DNA of 64,000 nt from Actinomycetospora succinea (lineage in GTDB: Bacteria > Actinomycetota > Actinomycetes > Mycobacteriales > Pseudonocardiaceae), in NCBI RefSeq assembly GCF_004363095.1, contig NZ_SNYO01000002.1, positions 868,001 through 932,000 on the forward strand, written 5' to 3'. The notes under the pieces are model-generated. The model saw nothing but the letters and a program-made list of their open reading frames with translations. It was not told where the DNA came from and did no database searches. The first letter of the stretch is position 1. The number at the start of each line of letters is the position of its first letter. Position numbers and translations under genes: made by a program. Positions 34,217 to 42,215 of this stretch are shown here, in pieces.

Positions 34217-34233
34217 TACCGCCGGCGGTATCA
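34214..34233. promoter_or_regulatory. 20-bp palindromic operator of the toxin-antitoxin pair
   Basis: TGATACCGCCGGCGGTATCA is a perfect palindrome. It ends 8 nt before the antitoxin start and begins with the stop codon of the amidohydrolase. Ribbon-helix-helix antitoxins bind such sites to repress their own operon. Confidence 0.75.
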
Positions 34234-34241
34234 TCGACGTC

Positions 34242-34448
34242 GTGGCGATGACCCTGCGGCTCAGCGATGACGAGGCGGAGTCCCTGCGCCGGCGTGCCGA
34301 GACCGAGCAGCGATCGATGCAGGAGGTCGCGCGAGCAGCCGTGCGGGAGTACGTCGAGCGACACGAGCACGACGACGACGTCGACCGCGCGGCGGCCTGG
34401 GTGGCGGCGAACTTCCGGGAGGCGCTCGACCGGCTCGGGCGAGCGTGA
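34242..34448 (+). CDS. ribbon-helix-helix antitoxin of a Fic/Doc module
   Basis: 68 residues from GTG 34242. MTLRLSDDEAESLRRRAE is the beta-strand and first helix of a ribbon-helix-helix DNA-binding domain; the C-terminal VAANFREALDRLG would wrap the toxin. It neutralises the Doc toxin and represses the operon through the palindrome just upstream. ATG 34248 is a possible start two codons on. The stop overlaps the GTG of the toxin (GTGA). Codon use is less GC-rich than around it, a weak sign of transfer. Confidence 0.85.
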   Translation: MAMTLRLSDDEAESLRRRAETEQRSMQEVARAAVREYVERHEHDDDVDRAAAWVAANFREALDRLGRA

Positions 34449-34816
34449 CCCGCTATCTCACCCTCGAGGACGTCCTGCGCTTCCTCGAGAGCGCGCTGGG
34501 CGAGGAGCCGCAGGTCCGGGACTTCGGGCTGCTCGAAGCGGCTCTGTCGCGTCCGGCGACGACGGTCATGGGCGAGGACGCCTACCCGACGGTCCCGGTG
34601 AAGGCCGCCGCAATGCTCCACAGCCTGTGCCGGAATCACCCTCTGGTCGATGGGAACAAGCGCCTGGCCTGGGCCGCGACAGCCGTCTTCCTGGTGCTCA
34701 ACCACCGGCCGCCGCGTCTCGACCAGGACGCCGTGTTCCACCTCGTCATGGACGTTGCGAGCGGCGCCGTCGACGATGTGGGCGAGATCGCCTCGAGGAT
34801 CGAGGCCCTGCTCTGA
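34445..34816 (+). CDS. Fic/Doc family toxin
   Basis: 123 residues. The Doc signature HPLVDGNKRLAW matches HxFx(D/N)(A/G)NKR with leucine in the third place; Doc toxins phosphorylate elongation factor Tu and stop translation, whereas longer Fic proteins AMPylate. The size and the small antitoxin upstream favour Doc. GTG 34445 is coupled to the antitoxin by 4 nt. The module is followed by a long hairpin and is independent of the flanking metabolic operons. Confidence 0.92.
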   Translation: MTRYLTLEDVLRFLESALGEEPQVRDFGLLEAALSRPATTVMGEDAYPTVPVKAAAMLHSLCRNHPLVDGNKRLAWAATAVFLVLNHRPPRLDQDAVFHLVMDVASGAVDDVGEIASRIEALL

Positions 34817-34830
34817 CGGGCGGCGCACCT

Positions 34831-34897
34831 CATGATCGCTCCAGGTGCTCCTCCGACCCCGTGTCAGGTGGTCGGAGGAGCACCTGGGCCGATCATG
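34831..34897. terminator. long hairpin after the toxin gene
   Basis: Arms CATGATCG/CGATCATG (34831-34838, 34890-34897), a 2-nt mismatch on each side, then an 18-bp perfect inner stem from 34841 (ccaggtgctcctccgacc) closing around about 13 bases. It lies 14 bp after the toxin stop and ends transcription of the module before the aminotransferase gene. Confidence 0.7.
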
Positions 34898-34944
34898 TCG
34901 TTCAGGGGTGCCGTCGAGAACCCAGAACCCGGAGAATCCGACCT

Positions 34945-36231
34945 ATGAGCACCCGCCTGTGGCATCCGTTCTCCGACATGGCGGCCGTGGACGGCCACGA
35001 GTTCGTCGTCGACCGGGGCGAGGGTCCCTGGATCTACGACGAGGCCGGCCAGCGCTATCTCGACGGCTGCGCGAGCCTCTGGTACTGCAACGTCGGCCAC
35101 GGCCGGCGTGAGATCGCCGAGGCCGCGACGGCCCAGATGGTGAAGCTCGAGTCGTACTCGTGCTTCGCCGACATCGCGAACCGCCCTGCCCTGGAGCTGG
35201 CCGACCGCCTCGCCGCCCTGGCGCCCGTGGACGACGCGAAGGTCTTCTTCGGGTCCGGCGGCGCCGACGGCATCGACACCGCCGTGAAGCTCGCCCGCAG
35301 CTACTGGCAGGCGCGCGGCGAGACCCAGCGCGTGCACGTCGTCTCCCGCGAGACCGGCTACCACGGCACCCACGGCTACGGGACCTCGATCACCGGCATC
35401 CCGCCGAACCGCGAGAACTGGGGCGTGCTCGCCGGCGAGAACACGGTGGCGCCGCTGCACGACCTCGACGGCGTCGAGAAGGTCTTCGCCGAGGTCGGGC
35501 CGGAGCGGATCGCGGCGTTCGTCATCGAGCCCGTCACGGGCGCCGGCGGCGTGCACCTGCCGGTCGACGGCTACATCGAGGGCGTCGCCGAGCTGTGCCG
35601 GCGCCACGGGGTGCTGCTCATCATCGACGCGGTGATCTGCGCGTTCGGCCGCCTCGGCACCTGGTTCGGCATCGAGCGCTTCGGCGACATCCGCCCCGAC
35701 ATGATCACCTTCGCCAAGGGCGTGACCAGCGGCTACCTGCCGCTCGGCGGCGTGATCGTCTCGGGCGACGTCGCCGCGCCGTGGTGGACGACGCCGGGCG
35801 AGCGCACGCTGCGCCACGGCCCGACCTACTCCGGCCACCCGACGGCCTGCGCCGCCGGCCTCGCGACGCTCGACATCTACGAGCGCGAGAACCTCATCGC
35901 GCGCGGCGGCGAGCTGGAGATGCCGCTGTTCGAGGCGCTCGCCCCGCTCACCGCGCACCCCTACGTCCACGAGGTCCGCGCCGGGTTCGGCTTCCTCGCC
36001 GCGGTGGAGCTCGAGCAGGACGTCCTCGACGGCGTCCCCGACGCCCCGAACGTCCTGCTGCGCGCCGCGCGGAAGGCGGGCGTCCTGGTCCGCGGCCTCG
36101 GCAAGGGCGTCGCCGTGTCGCCGCCGCTGACCGTCGGGCAGGAGGAGATCGACTTCCTCGCCCAGGCGATCCACGCGGGGCTCGACGACCTGCCCGTCGA
36201 GAAGCCGGTGCCCGCGGCGCCCGGGGCGTGA
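34945..36231 (+). CDS. class III (omega) aminotransferase
   Basis: 428 residues from ATG 34945. Fold type I PLP enzyme: LWHPFSDM and YLDGCASLWYCNVGH at the start, FFGSGGADGIDTAVKLAR, ETGYHGTHGYG, LIIDAVICAFGR with the PLP aspartate, and the Schiff-base lysine in TFAKGVTSGYLPLGG. It moves an amino group from an omega-amino acid or amine to pyruvate or 2-oxoglutarate; the donor is unknown. One odd point is IDAVICAFGR where most relatives have DEV. The stop overlaps the GTG of the HxlR gene, so the two are co-expressed. Confidence 0.93.
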   Translation: MSTRLWHPFSDMAAVDGHEFVVDRGEGPWIYDEAGQRYLDGCASLWYCNVGHGRREIAEAATAQMVKLESYSCFADIANRPALELADRLAALAPVDDAKVFFGSGGADGIDTAVKLARSYWQARGETQRVHVVSRETGYHGTHGYGTSITGIPPNRENWGVLAGENTVAPLHDLDGVEKVFAEVGPERIAAFVIEPVTGAGGVHLPVDGYIEGVAELCRRHGVLLIIDAVICAFGRLGTWFGIERFGDIRPDMITFAKGVTSGYLPLGGVIVSGDVAAPWWTTPGERTLRHGPTYSGHPTACAAGLATLDIYERENLIARGGELEMPLFEALAPLTAHPYVHEVRAGFGFLAAVELEQDVLDGVPDAPNVLLRAARKAGVLVRGLGKGVAVSPPLTVGQEEIDFLAQAIHAGLDDLPVEKPVPAAPGA

Positions 36232-36551
36232 CCGGACCGGCGCTCGACGTCTTCCTCGCCGACTGCCCGGCGCGGACCGCACTCGACCTGATCGCCGACA
36301 CGTGGTCGGTGGTCGTCGTCGTGGGGCTCGCCCACGGCCCGCGGCGGTACTCCGCGCTGCTCGAGCGGGCGGGGGGCATCAGCAAGAAGATGCTGACCCA
36401 GACGTTGCGGCGCCTCGCCGGCGCCGGGCTCGTCGAGAGGCCCGCGACGCGCGGCGGCGAGTACCGGCTCACCGATCTCGGCGTCTCGCTGCTCGGCCCG
36501 CTCACCGCCCTGACGGCGTGGGCCGAGGAGCACGCCGACGAGCTGGCCTGA
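36228..36551 (+). CDS. HxlR-family winged-helix regulator
   Basis: 107 residues. DCPARTALDLIADTWSVVVVVGL and GGISKKMLTQTLRRLAGAGLVER (given here by the cores LIADTWSVVVVVGL and KKMLTQTLRRLAGAGL) are the HxlR winged helix. The usual cysteine near the N-terminus is present (DCPART), a redox-sensing residue in several relatives. GTG 36228 is coupled to the aminotransferase. A 20-bp palindrome begins at its last base and precedes the NmrA-like reductase, its likely target. Confidence 0.92.
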   Translation: MTGPALDVFLADCPARTALDLIADTWSVVVVVGLAHGPRRYSALLERAGGISKKMLTQTLRRLAGAGLVERPATRGGEYRLTDLGVSLLGPLTALTAWAEEHADELA

Positions 36552-36570
36552 GGGAACCCCGGGGTTCCCT
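36551..36570. promoter_or_regulatory. 20-bp palindrome, candidate HxlR operator
   Basis: AGGGAACCCCGGGGTTCCCT is a perfect palindrome, starting at the last base of the HxlR stop and 22 bp before the start of the reductase. HxlR-type repressors act on palindromes next to a target oxidoreductase; a terminator hairpin is the other reading. Confidence 0.55.
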
Positions 36571-36592
36571 CGCGACGTCCACCCTCGCTGCC

Positions 36593-37366
36593 ATGGGCAT
36601 CGAGACCGTGCTGGTGGCCGGGGCGACGGGGAACGTGGGGGCCGAGGTGGTGCGCGCGCTGCGCGGGGTCGAGGTCCGCGCGCTCTCGCGGCGGGGCACG
36701 GCGGTCGGGGACGCGGTCCCCGTGGCGGGGGACCTCGGCGACCCGAGGTCGGTCGCGCACGCCTGGCGCGGCGTCGACGCCCTCTTCCTGCCCGCCGGAC
36801 ACCCCGTCGAGCTCTTCGCCGACATGCGCGACGCCGGGGTGCGCCAGGTCGTGCTGCTCTCCACTGGCGCGGTCGTCGGCGACTCCGGACCGGCGTGGAC
36901 GGTGCTGCGGCCCAGCGGGTTCATGTCGAACGCGCTGCAGTGGACGCCACTGCCCGACGTCGTCCGCGAGCCGTTCGCCGACGTGCCGGTCGCCGTGGTC
37001 GACCCCGCCGACATCGGCGCGGTGGCCGCCCGCGCGCTGACCGACGACGGGCTCGCCGGGCACAACCTGCGCCTCACCGGCCCCGCGGCGACGCTCCCGG
37101 CCGACCGGCTCGCCGTGCTCGCGGAGCTGCTCGGCCGCGACCTGCGCCTCGAGCCGGAGCCCGACGACGAGGCGCGGGCCCGGATGGGCGCGGCGACGCC
37201 GGCCGCGTACGTCGACGCGTTCTTCCGCTTCTTCCGCGGCGGCGAGTACGACGACGGCCGGGTCACCACCGTCGTCCCGGATCTCCTCGGCCGCCCCGCC
37301 CGGACATTTCGGGAGTGGGCAGAGGTTCACCTCGACGCGTTCCGGGCGGAGACTGTCGGGTCATGA
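36593..37366 (+). CDS. NmrA-like NAD(P)-binding reductase/sensor
   Basis: 257 residues from ATG 36593. TVLVAGATGNVGAEVVRAL is the dinucleotide loop; VVLLSTGAVV, WTVLRPSGFMSNAL and VDPADIGAVAARALTD are standard for atypical short-chain dehydrogenases of the NmrA/QOR2 type. QOR2-like enzymes reduce quinones and are often regulated by HxlR proteins (QorR). The neighbour and palindrome support this. The stop overlaps the ATG of pxpA (ATGA). Confidence 0.88.
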   Translation: MGIETVLVAGATGNVGAEVVRALRGVEVRALSRRGTAVGDAVPVAGDLGDPRSVAHAWRGVDALFLPAGHPVELFADMRDAGVRQVVLLSTGAVVGDSGPAWTVLRPSGFMSNALQWTPLPDVVREPFADVPVAVVDPADIGAVAARALTDDGLAGHNLRLTGPAATLPADRLAVLAELLGRDLRLEPEPDDEARARMGAATPAAYVDAFFRFFRGGEYDDGRVTTVVPDLLGRPARTFREWAEVHLDAFRAETVGS

Positions 37367-38127
37367 AGACCCGTGTCGACCTCAACGCCGACGCCGGCGA
37401 GAGCCTCGGACGCTGGAAGCTCGGGCACGACAGCGAGCTGATGGCCCACGTGACCTCGGTGAACGTCGCCTGCGGCTACCACGCCAGCGATCCGGTGACG
37501 ATGCGCGACTCCGTGCGCACCGCCGTCGCGACCGGCACCGCGATCGGCGCCCACCCCGGCCTGCCCGACCTCGTCGGCTTCGGGCGCCGGCGGATGGCGC
37601 TGCGCCCCGACGAGGCCGCCCAGCTCGTGCTGTACCAGACCGGGGCGCTGCAGGCGACGGCGCGCGCGGAGGGCGCCGAGGTCGTGCACGTCAAGCCGCA
37701 CGGCGCGCTCTACGGGATGGCGCTCACCGACCCGGACATCACCAGCGCGATCACCGAGGCGGTGCTGCGCCTCGACCCCGACCTGATGATCTTCTGGCTC
37801 GCCGGGCCGACCGCGGAGCTCGCCCGCTCGCTGGGCGCCACCGTCGCCCGCGAGGGCTTCGCCGATCTCGAGTACAACGACGAGGGCCACATCATCGTCG
37901 AGCCCGAACCGAAGGCGAAGGACCCCGACGCCGTCGCGCAGCAGGCCGTCGACCTGCTCGAGGGGCACGTGACGTCGACGACCGGGAAGCGCCTCGACGT
38001 CGAGGTCGACACGATCTGCCTGCACGGCGACCGGCCCAACGCCGTCGAGATCGGCGAGGCCCTGGTGCGGCGGCTCGACGGGCTCGGCGTCGAACGGGTC
38101 CCGGCCGGGAGCCTGCTGCGGGGCTGA
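37363..38127 (+). CDS. pxpA: 5-oxoprolinase subunit A (LamB/YcsF family)
   Basis: 254 residues, standard length. Signatures: DLNADAGESLGRW, NVACGYHASDP, GAHPGLPDLVGFGRR, VKPHGALYGMAL and ICLHGDRPNAVE at the C-terminus. PxpA works with PxpB and PxpC to open 5-oxoproline (pyroglutamate) to glutamate using ATP. Here pxpA is separated from pxpBC (42478-44351) by 4.4 kb and faces them, so co-function is likely but not co-transcription. Some YcsF members act in other lactam or amide pathways. Confidence 0.9.
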   Translation: MKTRVDLNADAGESLGRWKLGHDSELMAHVTSVNVACGYHASDPVTMRDSVRTAVATGTAIGAHPGLPDLVGFGRRRMALRPDEAAQLVLYQTGALQATARAEGAEVVHVKPHGALYGMALTDPDITSAITEAVLRLDPDLMIFWLAGPTAELARSLGATVAREGFADLEYNDEGHIIVEPEPKAKDPDAVAQQAVDLLEGHVTSTTGKRLDVEVDTICLHGDRPNAVEIGEALVRRLDGLGVERVPAGSLLRG

Positions 38128-38133
38128 GGGCGG

Positions 38134-38559
38134 CTAGAGCCCGATCAGGTGCCACATGATCAGGCCGTGGACGTCCTGGGCCTCCTCGGGCGAGACGCAG
38201 CTGACCTCGAACATGTTCCGCCCGACCTTGATCCCCACGACGGTCGCCTCGGTGACCGGCTGATCGACCGTCGTGATGTACGAGCAGCTGACGATCTGCT
38301 TCAGCGGCACGGACGTCAGGGCGACGCGGCCGTCGTCGTACGCCGCGTCCATGAACAGCACGCGGCGGTTGGTGACGCCGATCAGCGCGGTGGGGCCGTG
38401 CCGGTCGCCGAAGATCCCGTAGATCTGCTCGCCCTCGAGGATGTCGCGGCGGATCGCCTGCACACCCGGGCCGTGGTGGGAGACGGAACCGGCGCGGTGC
38501 TCGGGCCTCATCGGCCCCGCGAGCTGCCCGGACTCGGCGATTCGACCTTGGAGCGACAT
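38134..38559 (-). CDS. small PH-like domain protein of unknown function
   Basis: 141 residues from ATG 38559 with GAGGAGAG upstream. The segment EGEQIYGIFGDRHGPTALIGVTNRRVLFMD and KQIVSCSYITTV (cores GEQIYGIFGD, LIGVTNRRVLFMD) resembles bacterial pleckstrin-like domains (bPH/GRAM type), which bind membranes or partners. No signal or helix. A GAGTAGTCG sequence, equal to the left half of the dynamin-operon operator, lies 28 nt before its start, so it may be a further member of that regulon. It is convergent with pxpA, 6 bp apart. Confidence 0.75.
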   Translation of the reverse strand: MSLQGRIAESGQLAGPMRPEHRAGSVSHHGPGVQAIRRDILEGEQIYGIFGDRHGPTALIGVTNRRVLFMDAAYDDGRVALTSVPLKQIVSCSYITTVDQPVTEATVVGIKVGRNMFEVSCVSPEEAQDVHGLIMWHLIGL

Positions 38560-38580
38560 CGGTCTCTCCTCGTGGCGCGC

Positions 38581-38594
38581 GGTCACGACTACTC
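38581..38594 (-). promoter_or_regulatory. operator half-site before the PH-like gene
   Basis: On the gene strand GAGTAGTCGTGACC. GAGTAGTCG is identical to the dynamin-operon site and TGAC to its end, but the second arm is missing. Weak on its own; of interest because of the shared 9-mer at a promoter position. Confidence 0.3.
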
Positions 38595-38677
38595 ACCGCA
38601 GTGTGCGGGTCACGGTGCGCGAAACTCCAGACCGCGGGGTGATTCGCTGAGCAGATAGGTCCCTCGGCGCTAGTCCA

Positions 38678-39655
38678 CTACTCCGGTCGGAGCGCGTCGA
38701 GGATGTGGTCGAGCTCCTCGACGGGGCGCCCCGGCGGCAGCACGATCGCGGGTCGCTCGGCGCCGGCGGCCCGCCAGCGCTCGAGCGCGGCGCGCGCCTG
38801 CTCGGTGTCGCCGTGGATCGTCAGCTCGTCGAGCAGCACCTCCGCGCTCTCCGGGACGTCGGTGGTGCGCCCGGTCGGGTTGGCGGCGACGACCTCGTCG
38901 ACGGCGCCGCCGAGGCCGTGCGCACGCAGCGTCCGTGGGTACAGCGGGCCCATCGAGGTCAGGTAGAAGACGACCCACCAGGACGCCATGGCGCGGGCGA
39001 TCACGGGATCGTCGGCGACGGCGGTCGGGATGCCGGGACACACGACGGGGAGGTCGGCGCGGCCCGCGCGCGCGGCGCCCTCGCGCAGGTCCTCGCGGAT
39101 GCGCCCGAGCCCGGAGCGCGGGAGGAAGAAGGGATCCCAGCCGTCGGCCAGCTCACCGGCGAGGCGGACCGAGCGCGACCCGAGCGCGGCGAGGTGCAGG
39201 GGCACGCCGGTCCGCGGCGGGACACCCAGCCGCAGCCCTTTCGCACCGGTCGTGGGTTCCAGGCGCTCGCCGCGCAGCAACCGGCGGACCTGCACGGTCA
39301 CGGCCGCGAGGTGCTCGACCGGCCGCTCGAACGGGACGTCGTGGAGCCCCTCGGCCAGCGCCGGGCTGCCCGCACCGAGGCCGAGCCGGAAGCGTCCGCC
39401 GGAGACCTCGTCGAGGCTCGCGGCGAGCATCGCGATCGTGCCGGCGCTCCGGCCCCAGGTGTTGATCACCGAGACGCCGAGGGCGATGCGCCCGGTCGCG
39501 CCCGCCACCTCGGCGAGCAGGACGCCGGCGTCCCACCCCCACGCCTCGGCGACGGTGAACGTGTCGTAGCCCAGCTCCTCGGCGCGCCGGGCCAGGTGCA
39601 GGACGACGTCGTGGCGGGTCTCCATCGGCGTCAGGGCGACCCCGAGCCCGCTCAC
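38678..39655 (-). CDS. LLM-class flavin-dependent oxidoreductase (F420 or FMN)
   Basis: 325 residues from GTG 39655, which overlaps the stop of the upstream hydrolase. Luciferase-like fold: LARRAEELGYDTFTVAEAW, RIALGVSVINTWGRS, SGGRFRLGLGAGSP and RLAGELADGWDPFF. In actinobacteria most such proteins use coenzyme F420. Its substrate is unknown. With the hydrolase it forms a two-gene unit. Confidence 0.9.
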   Translation of the reverse strand: MSGLGVALTPMETRHDVVLHLARRAEELGYDTFTVAEAWGWDAGVLLAEVAGATGRIALGVSVINTWGRSAGTIAMLAASLDEVSGGRFRLGLGAGSPALAEGLHDVPFERPVEHLAAVTVQVRRLLRGERLEPTTGAKGLRLGVPPRTGVPLHLAALGSRSVRLAGELADGWDPFFLPRSGLGRIREDLREGAARAGRADLPVVCPGIPTAVADDPVIARAMASWWVVFYLTSMGPLYPRTLRAHGLGGAVDEVVAANPTGRTTDVPESAEVLLDELTIHGDTEQARAALERWRAAGAERPAIVLPPGRPVEELDHILDALRPE

Positions 39656-40443
39656 GGCGCCGCCAGGAACGACGCGACGACCGGGTTCACGAGGTCCGGG
39701 CGCACGAGCGGCGCCATGTGCCCGCCGCCCTCGAGGGCGTGGACGCGCCAGGCCGGGCGGAACTCGGCGAGCAGCGCCACGAGCTCGTGGATCGGGCGGC
39801 GGGTCGCCGGGTCGTGCACGAGGAGCGTCGGGACACCGGTCGGCGCGACGTCGTCCAGGGTCAGGTCGGGGTCCGTGACCGCGTCCCACTCGTGCCGGTT
39901 CGGCGGCAGCGCGGCCACGAACGCCGCCCGTCGGGACGCCGGCATCGCGGACCACGCGCCGTCGCCGAGCCAGTAGTCGGCGAAGCGCGGAGCGGCGGCG
40001 TCCCAGGTCCCGGCCGCGCCGTGGCCCTGGATGTGATCACGCAACGAGCACGCCTCGGCGAAGGCGTCGGCGCGGCCGTGGCGGGCGAGCAGCGCGACGG
40101 GGTTGGGCTCGAGCAGCACCAGCGCCGACACCCGCTCGCCGAGCTCGACGGCCGCCCGCATCGCGACCGCGCCGCCGAAGGAGTGGCCGACGAGGGCGAC
40201 CGGCTCGTCGGCATCCGGGAGCACCGCGTGCACCAGCGCCGCCTGGTCGGTCAGCCGCTGCGGGCGTTCCTCCGACCACGGCGGGGTGCCGCCGTACCCG
40301 AGCAGGTTGATCGCGAGGACCCGGTGGCGGTCTCGGAGATCGGCGACGAGGGCCTTCCACTGCCGGTTGCCGCTGACCGAGCTGTGCAGGAGGACGACGG
40401 GCGGGCCCGTGCCCGCGTCGAGGACGTCCACCACCGTGCCCAT
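39652..40443 (-). CDS. alpha/beta-fold hydrolase
   Basis: 263 residues from ATG 40443. Complete triad: VVLLHSSVSGN (oxyanion loop), LVGHSFGGAV (serine), LLVHDPATR (acid) and EGGGHMAPL (histidine). General esterase or C-C hydrolase type. Translationally coupled to the luciferase-like gene. There is no good ribosome site before the ATG, so the mRNA may have a short leader. Confidence 0.88.
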   Translation of the reverse strand: MGTVVDVLDAGTGPPVVLLHSSVSGNRQWKALVADLRDRHRVLAINLLGYGGTPPWSEERPQRLTDQAALVHAVLPDADEPVALVGHSFGGAVAMRAAVELGERVSALVLLEPNPVALLARHGRADAFAEACSLRDHIQGHGAAGTWDAAAPRFADYWLGDGAWSAMPASRRAAFVAALPPNRHEWDAVTDPDLTLDDVAPTGVPTLLVHDPATRRPIHELVALLAEFRPAWRVHALEGGGHMAPLVRPDLVNPVVASFLAAP

Positions 40444-40527
40444 CCCGACGACGCTAACGTGACCCAGGTCACCACGGAACGACCAGCGCGTACGCCTCCG
40501 CTCACGCTCCGGACCCGAGCCGCGCGA

Positions 40528-40875
40528 TCAGCGTCTTCGGGCCACCTGGCGGTAGGCGTCGGCGACGACCTCCCGCACCTCGTCCCACGCCGGCCCCTCG
40601 GCCCGCAGGTCCAGCCGCATCGCGATCCAGTCGCGCCCGCCGAAGGGCGGGCCGAAGAACTGCTCCGGGTCCGCGGCGACGAGCTCCTGACGGGCTCCCG
40701 GCGGTGCCGCGGCCCAGAGCGCGACGTGCGGCTCGTCGAACCGGTGGTCGGCCGGGTCGACGAACTTCGCGAACGACCGGCGCCGGACGAACCACGTGGG
40801 GGCGCCGTGGGTCGGCGCCTCCGTCACCTCGGGCAGGGCGAGGCAGGCCGCCCGCACCCCGTCCAGCAGGGTCAC
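40528..40875 (-). CDS. MmcQ/YjbR family protein
   Basis: 115 residues from GTG 40875, overlapping the biotin carboxylase stop. RAACLALPEVTEAPTHGAPTWFV at the start (core LALPEVTEAPTHG) and FGRDWIAMRLD-like FGGRDWIAMRLD are the family marks (DNA-binding-like CyaY-fold domain). Function unknown in general. Last gene of the hydroxylase-carboxylase operon, but such genes occur in many contexts, so a link is doubtful. Confidence 0.85.
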   Translation of the reverse strand: MTLLDGVRAACLALPEVTEAPTHGAPTWFVRRRSFAKFVDPADHRFDEPHVALWAAAPPGARQELVAADPEQFFGPPFGGRDWIAMRLDLRAEGPAWDEVREVVADAYRQVARRR

Positions 40876-42215
40876 CGCTGCGCCAGCCAGGTCTCCAGCG
40901 TCGTGATGTCGTAGGTGCCGTCGACGACCGCGCGCTCGTCGAGCAGGCGGCGGTGCAGGCCGATCGTCGTGGGCAGGCCGTCGACGCGGTACTCGGCGAG
41001 CGCGCGGCGCCCGCGCGCGAGGGCCTCGGCGCGGGTGGGCGCCCACACCGAGAGCTTGGCGACCAGCGAGTCGTAGAACGGCGGCACGACGTCACCGGCC
41101 ATGAGCGCGGTGTCGACGCGGACACCCGGCCCGCCCGGCAGCTCGAGCCCGGTGACCTCCCCCGGCGACGGCAGGAAGTCCTGGTCGGGGTCCTCCGCGT
41201 TGACGCGGAACTCGATCGACGCCCCGCGGCAGACGATGTCGTCCTGGCCCACCGACAGCTCGGCGCCGCCGGCGATGCGCAGCTGCTCGGCGACGAGGTC
41301 GAGGCCGGTGACCCACTCGGTGATCGGGTGCTCGACCTGGATGCGGGTGTTCATCTCGATGAAGAAGAACTCGTCGCCTTCCACGAGGAACTCCACCGTC
41401 CCCGCGCCCACGTAGCCCACCTCGCGCGAGAGCCGGACCGCCGCGTCACACAGGGACTCACGGATCGCCGGCGAGAGCCCCGGCGCCGGGGCCTCCTCGA
41501 GGATCTTCTGGCGGCGGCGCTGCAGCGAGCACTCCCGCTCGAAGCAGTGCACGACGTTGCCGTGGGTGTCGGCGAGGACCTGCACCTCGACGTGCTTGGG
41601 CCCCTGCAGGGCGCGCTCGACGTACACCGCGTCCGACCCGAACGCCGACGCCGCCTCCCGCTGCGCCTCGACCACCACGTCGCGCAGCTCGTCGGCGGTC
41701 GCGGCCGGCCGGATCCCGCGCCCTCCCCCGCCGGCCGAGGCCTTGACCAGCACCGGGTAGCCGACCTCCTCGGCCGCCGCGACGGCGTCGTCGACCGAGG
41801 CGACCTCGTCGGACCCCGGCACGACGGGCACCTCGGCCCGGCGCGCCACGGTCCGCGCCGCCGCCTTGTCGCCCATCGTCGAGATCACCGACGACGGCGG
41901 CCCCACGAACACCAGCCCCGCCTCCTCGACGGCCGCGGCGAACGCGGGGCGCTCTGAGAGGAACCCGTAGCCGGGGTGCACCGCGTCGACGCCCGCCGAG
42001 CGCGCGGCCTCGAGCACGGCGTCGGCGTTCAGGTAGCTCTTCGACGCCGCCGACTTCCCGAGGTGCGCGGCGTCGTCGGCCATCCGCACGTGCGCGGCCT
42101 CCGCGTCCGCGTCGGAGTAGACGGCGACCGCGCGGATCCCGAGCTCCCGGCACGCCCGCACGACGCGCAGCGCGATCTCGCCACGGTTGGCGACGAGGAC
42201 ACTCTGCAGGCTCAC
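40872..42215 (-). CDS. biotin carboxylase subunit
   Basis: 447 residues, the size of AccC. ANRGEIALRVVRACRELG, HPGYGFLSE, ATP-grasp lid KASAGGGGRGI, ECSLQRRRQKILEEAPAP and EMNTRIQVEHPITE are all present. It carboxylates biotin on the carrier protein using ATP and bicarbonate. It lies after a small BCCP and the AHS1/AHS2 proteins PxpB and PxpC, not next to acyl-CoA carboxyltransferase genes. In urea carboxylase the same four modules are one polypeptide, so this is probably part of an amide carboxylase and not of fatty-acid synthesis. GTG 42215 overlaps the BCCP stop. Confidence 0.93.
   Translation of the reverse strand: MSLQSVLVANRGEIALRVVRACRELGIRAVAVYSDADAEAAHVRMADDAAHLGKSAASKSYLNADAVLEAARSAGVDAVHPGYGFLSERPAFAAAVEEAGLVFVGPPSSVISTMGDKAAARTVARRAEVPVVPGSDEVASVDDAVAAAEEVGYPVLVKASAGGGGRGIRPAATADELRDVVVEAQREAASAFGSDAVYVERALQGPKHVEVQVLADTHGNVVHCFERECSLQRRRQKILEEAPAPGLSPAIRESLCDAAVRLSREVGYVGAGTVEFLVEGDEFFFIEMNTRIQVEHPITEWVTGLDLVAEQLRIAGGAELSVGQDDIVCRGASIEFRVNAEDPDQDFLPSPGEVTGLELPGGPGVRVDTALMAGDVVPPFYDSLVAKLSVWAPTRAEALARGRRALAEYRVDGLPTTIGLHRRLLDERAVVDGTYDITTLETWLAQR

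Noticed and set aside
38671-38685. GAGTAGTGGACTAGC as another operator copy
   Set aside because: It spans the stop codon of the luciferase-like gene and is not before any start; second arm does not match.
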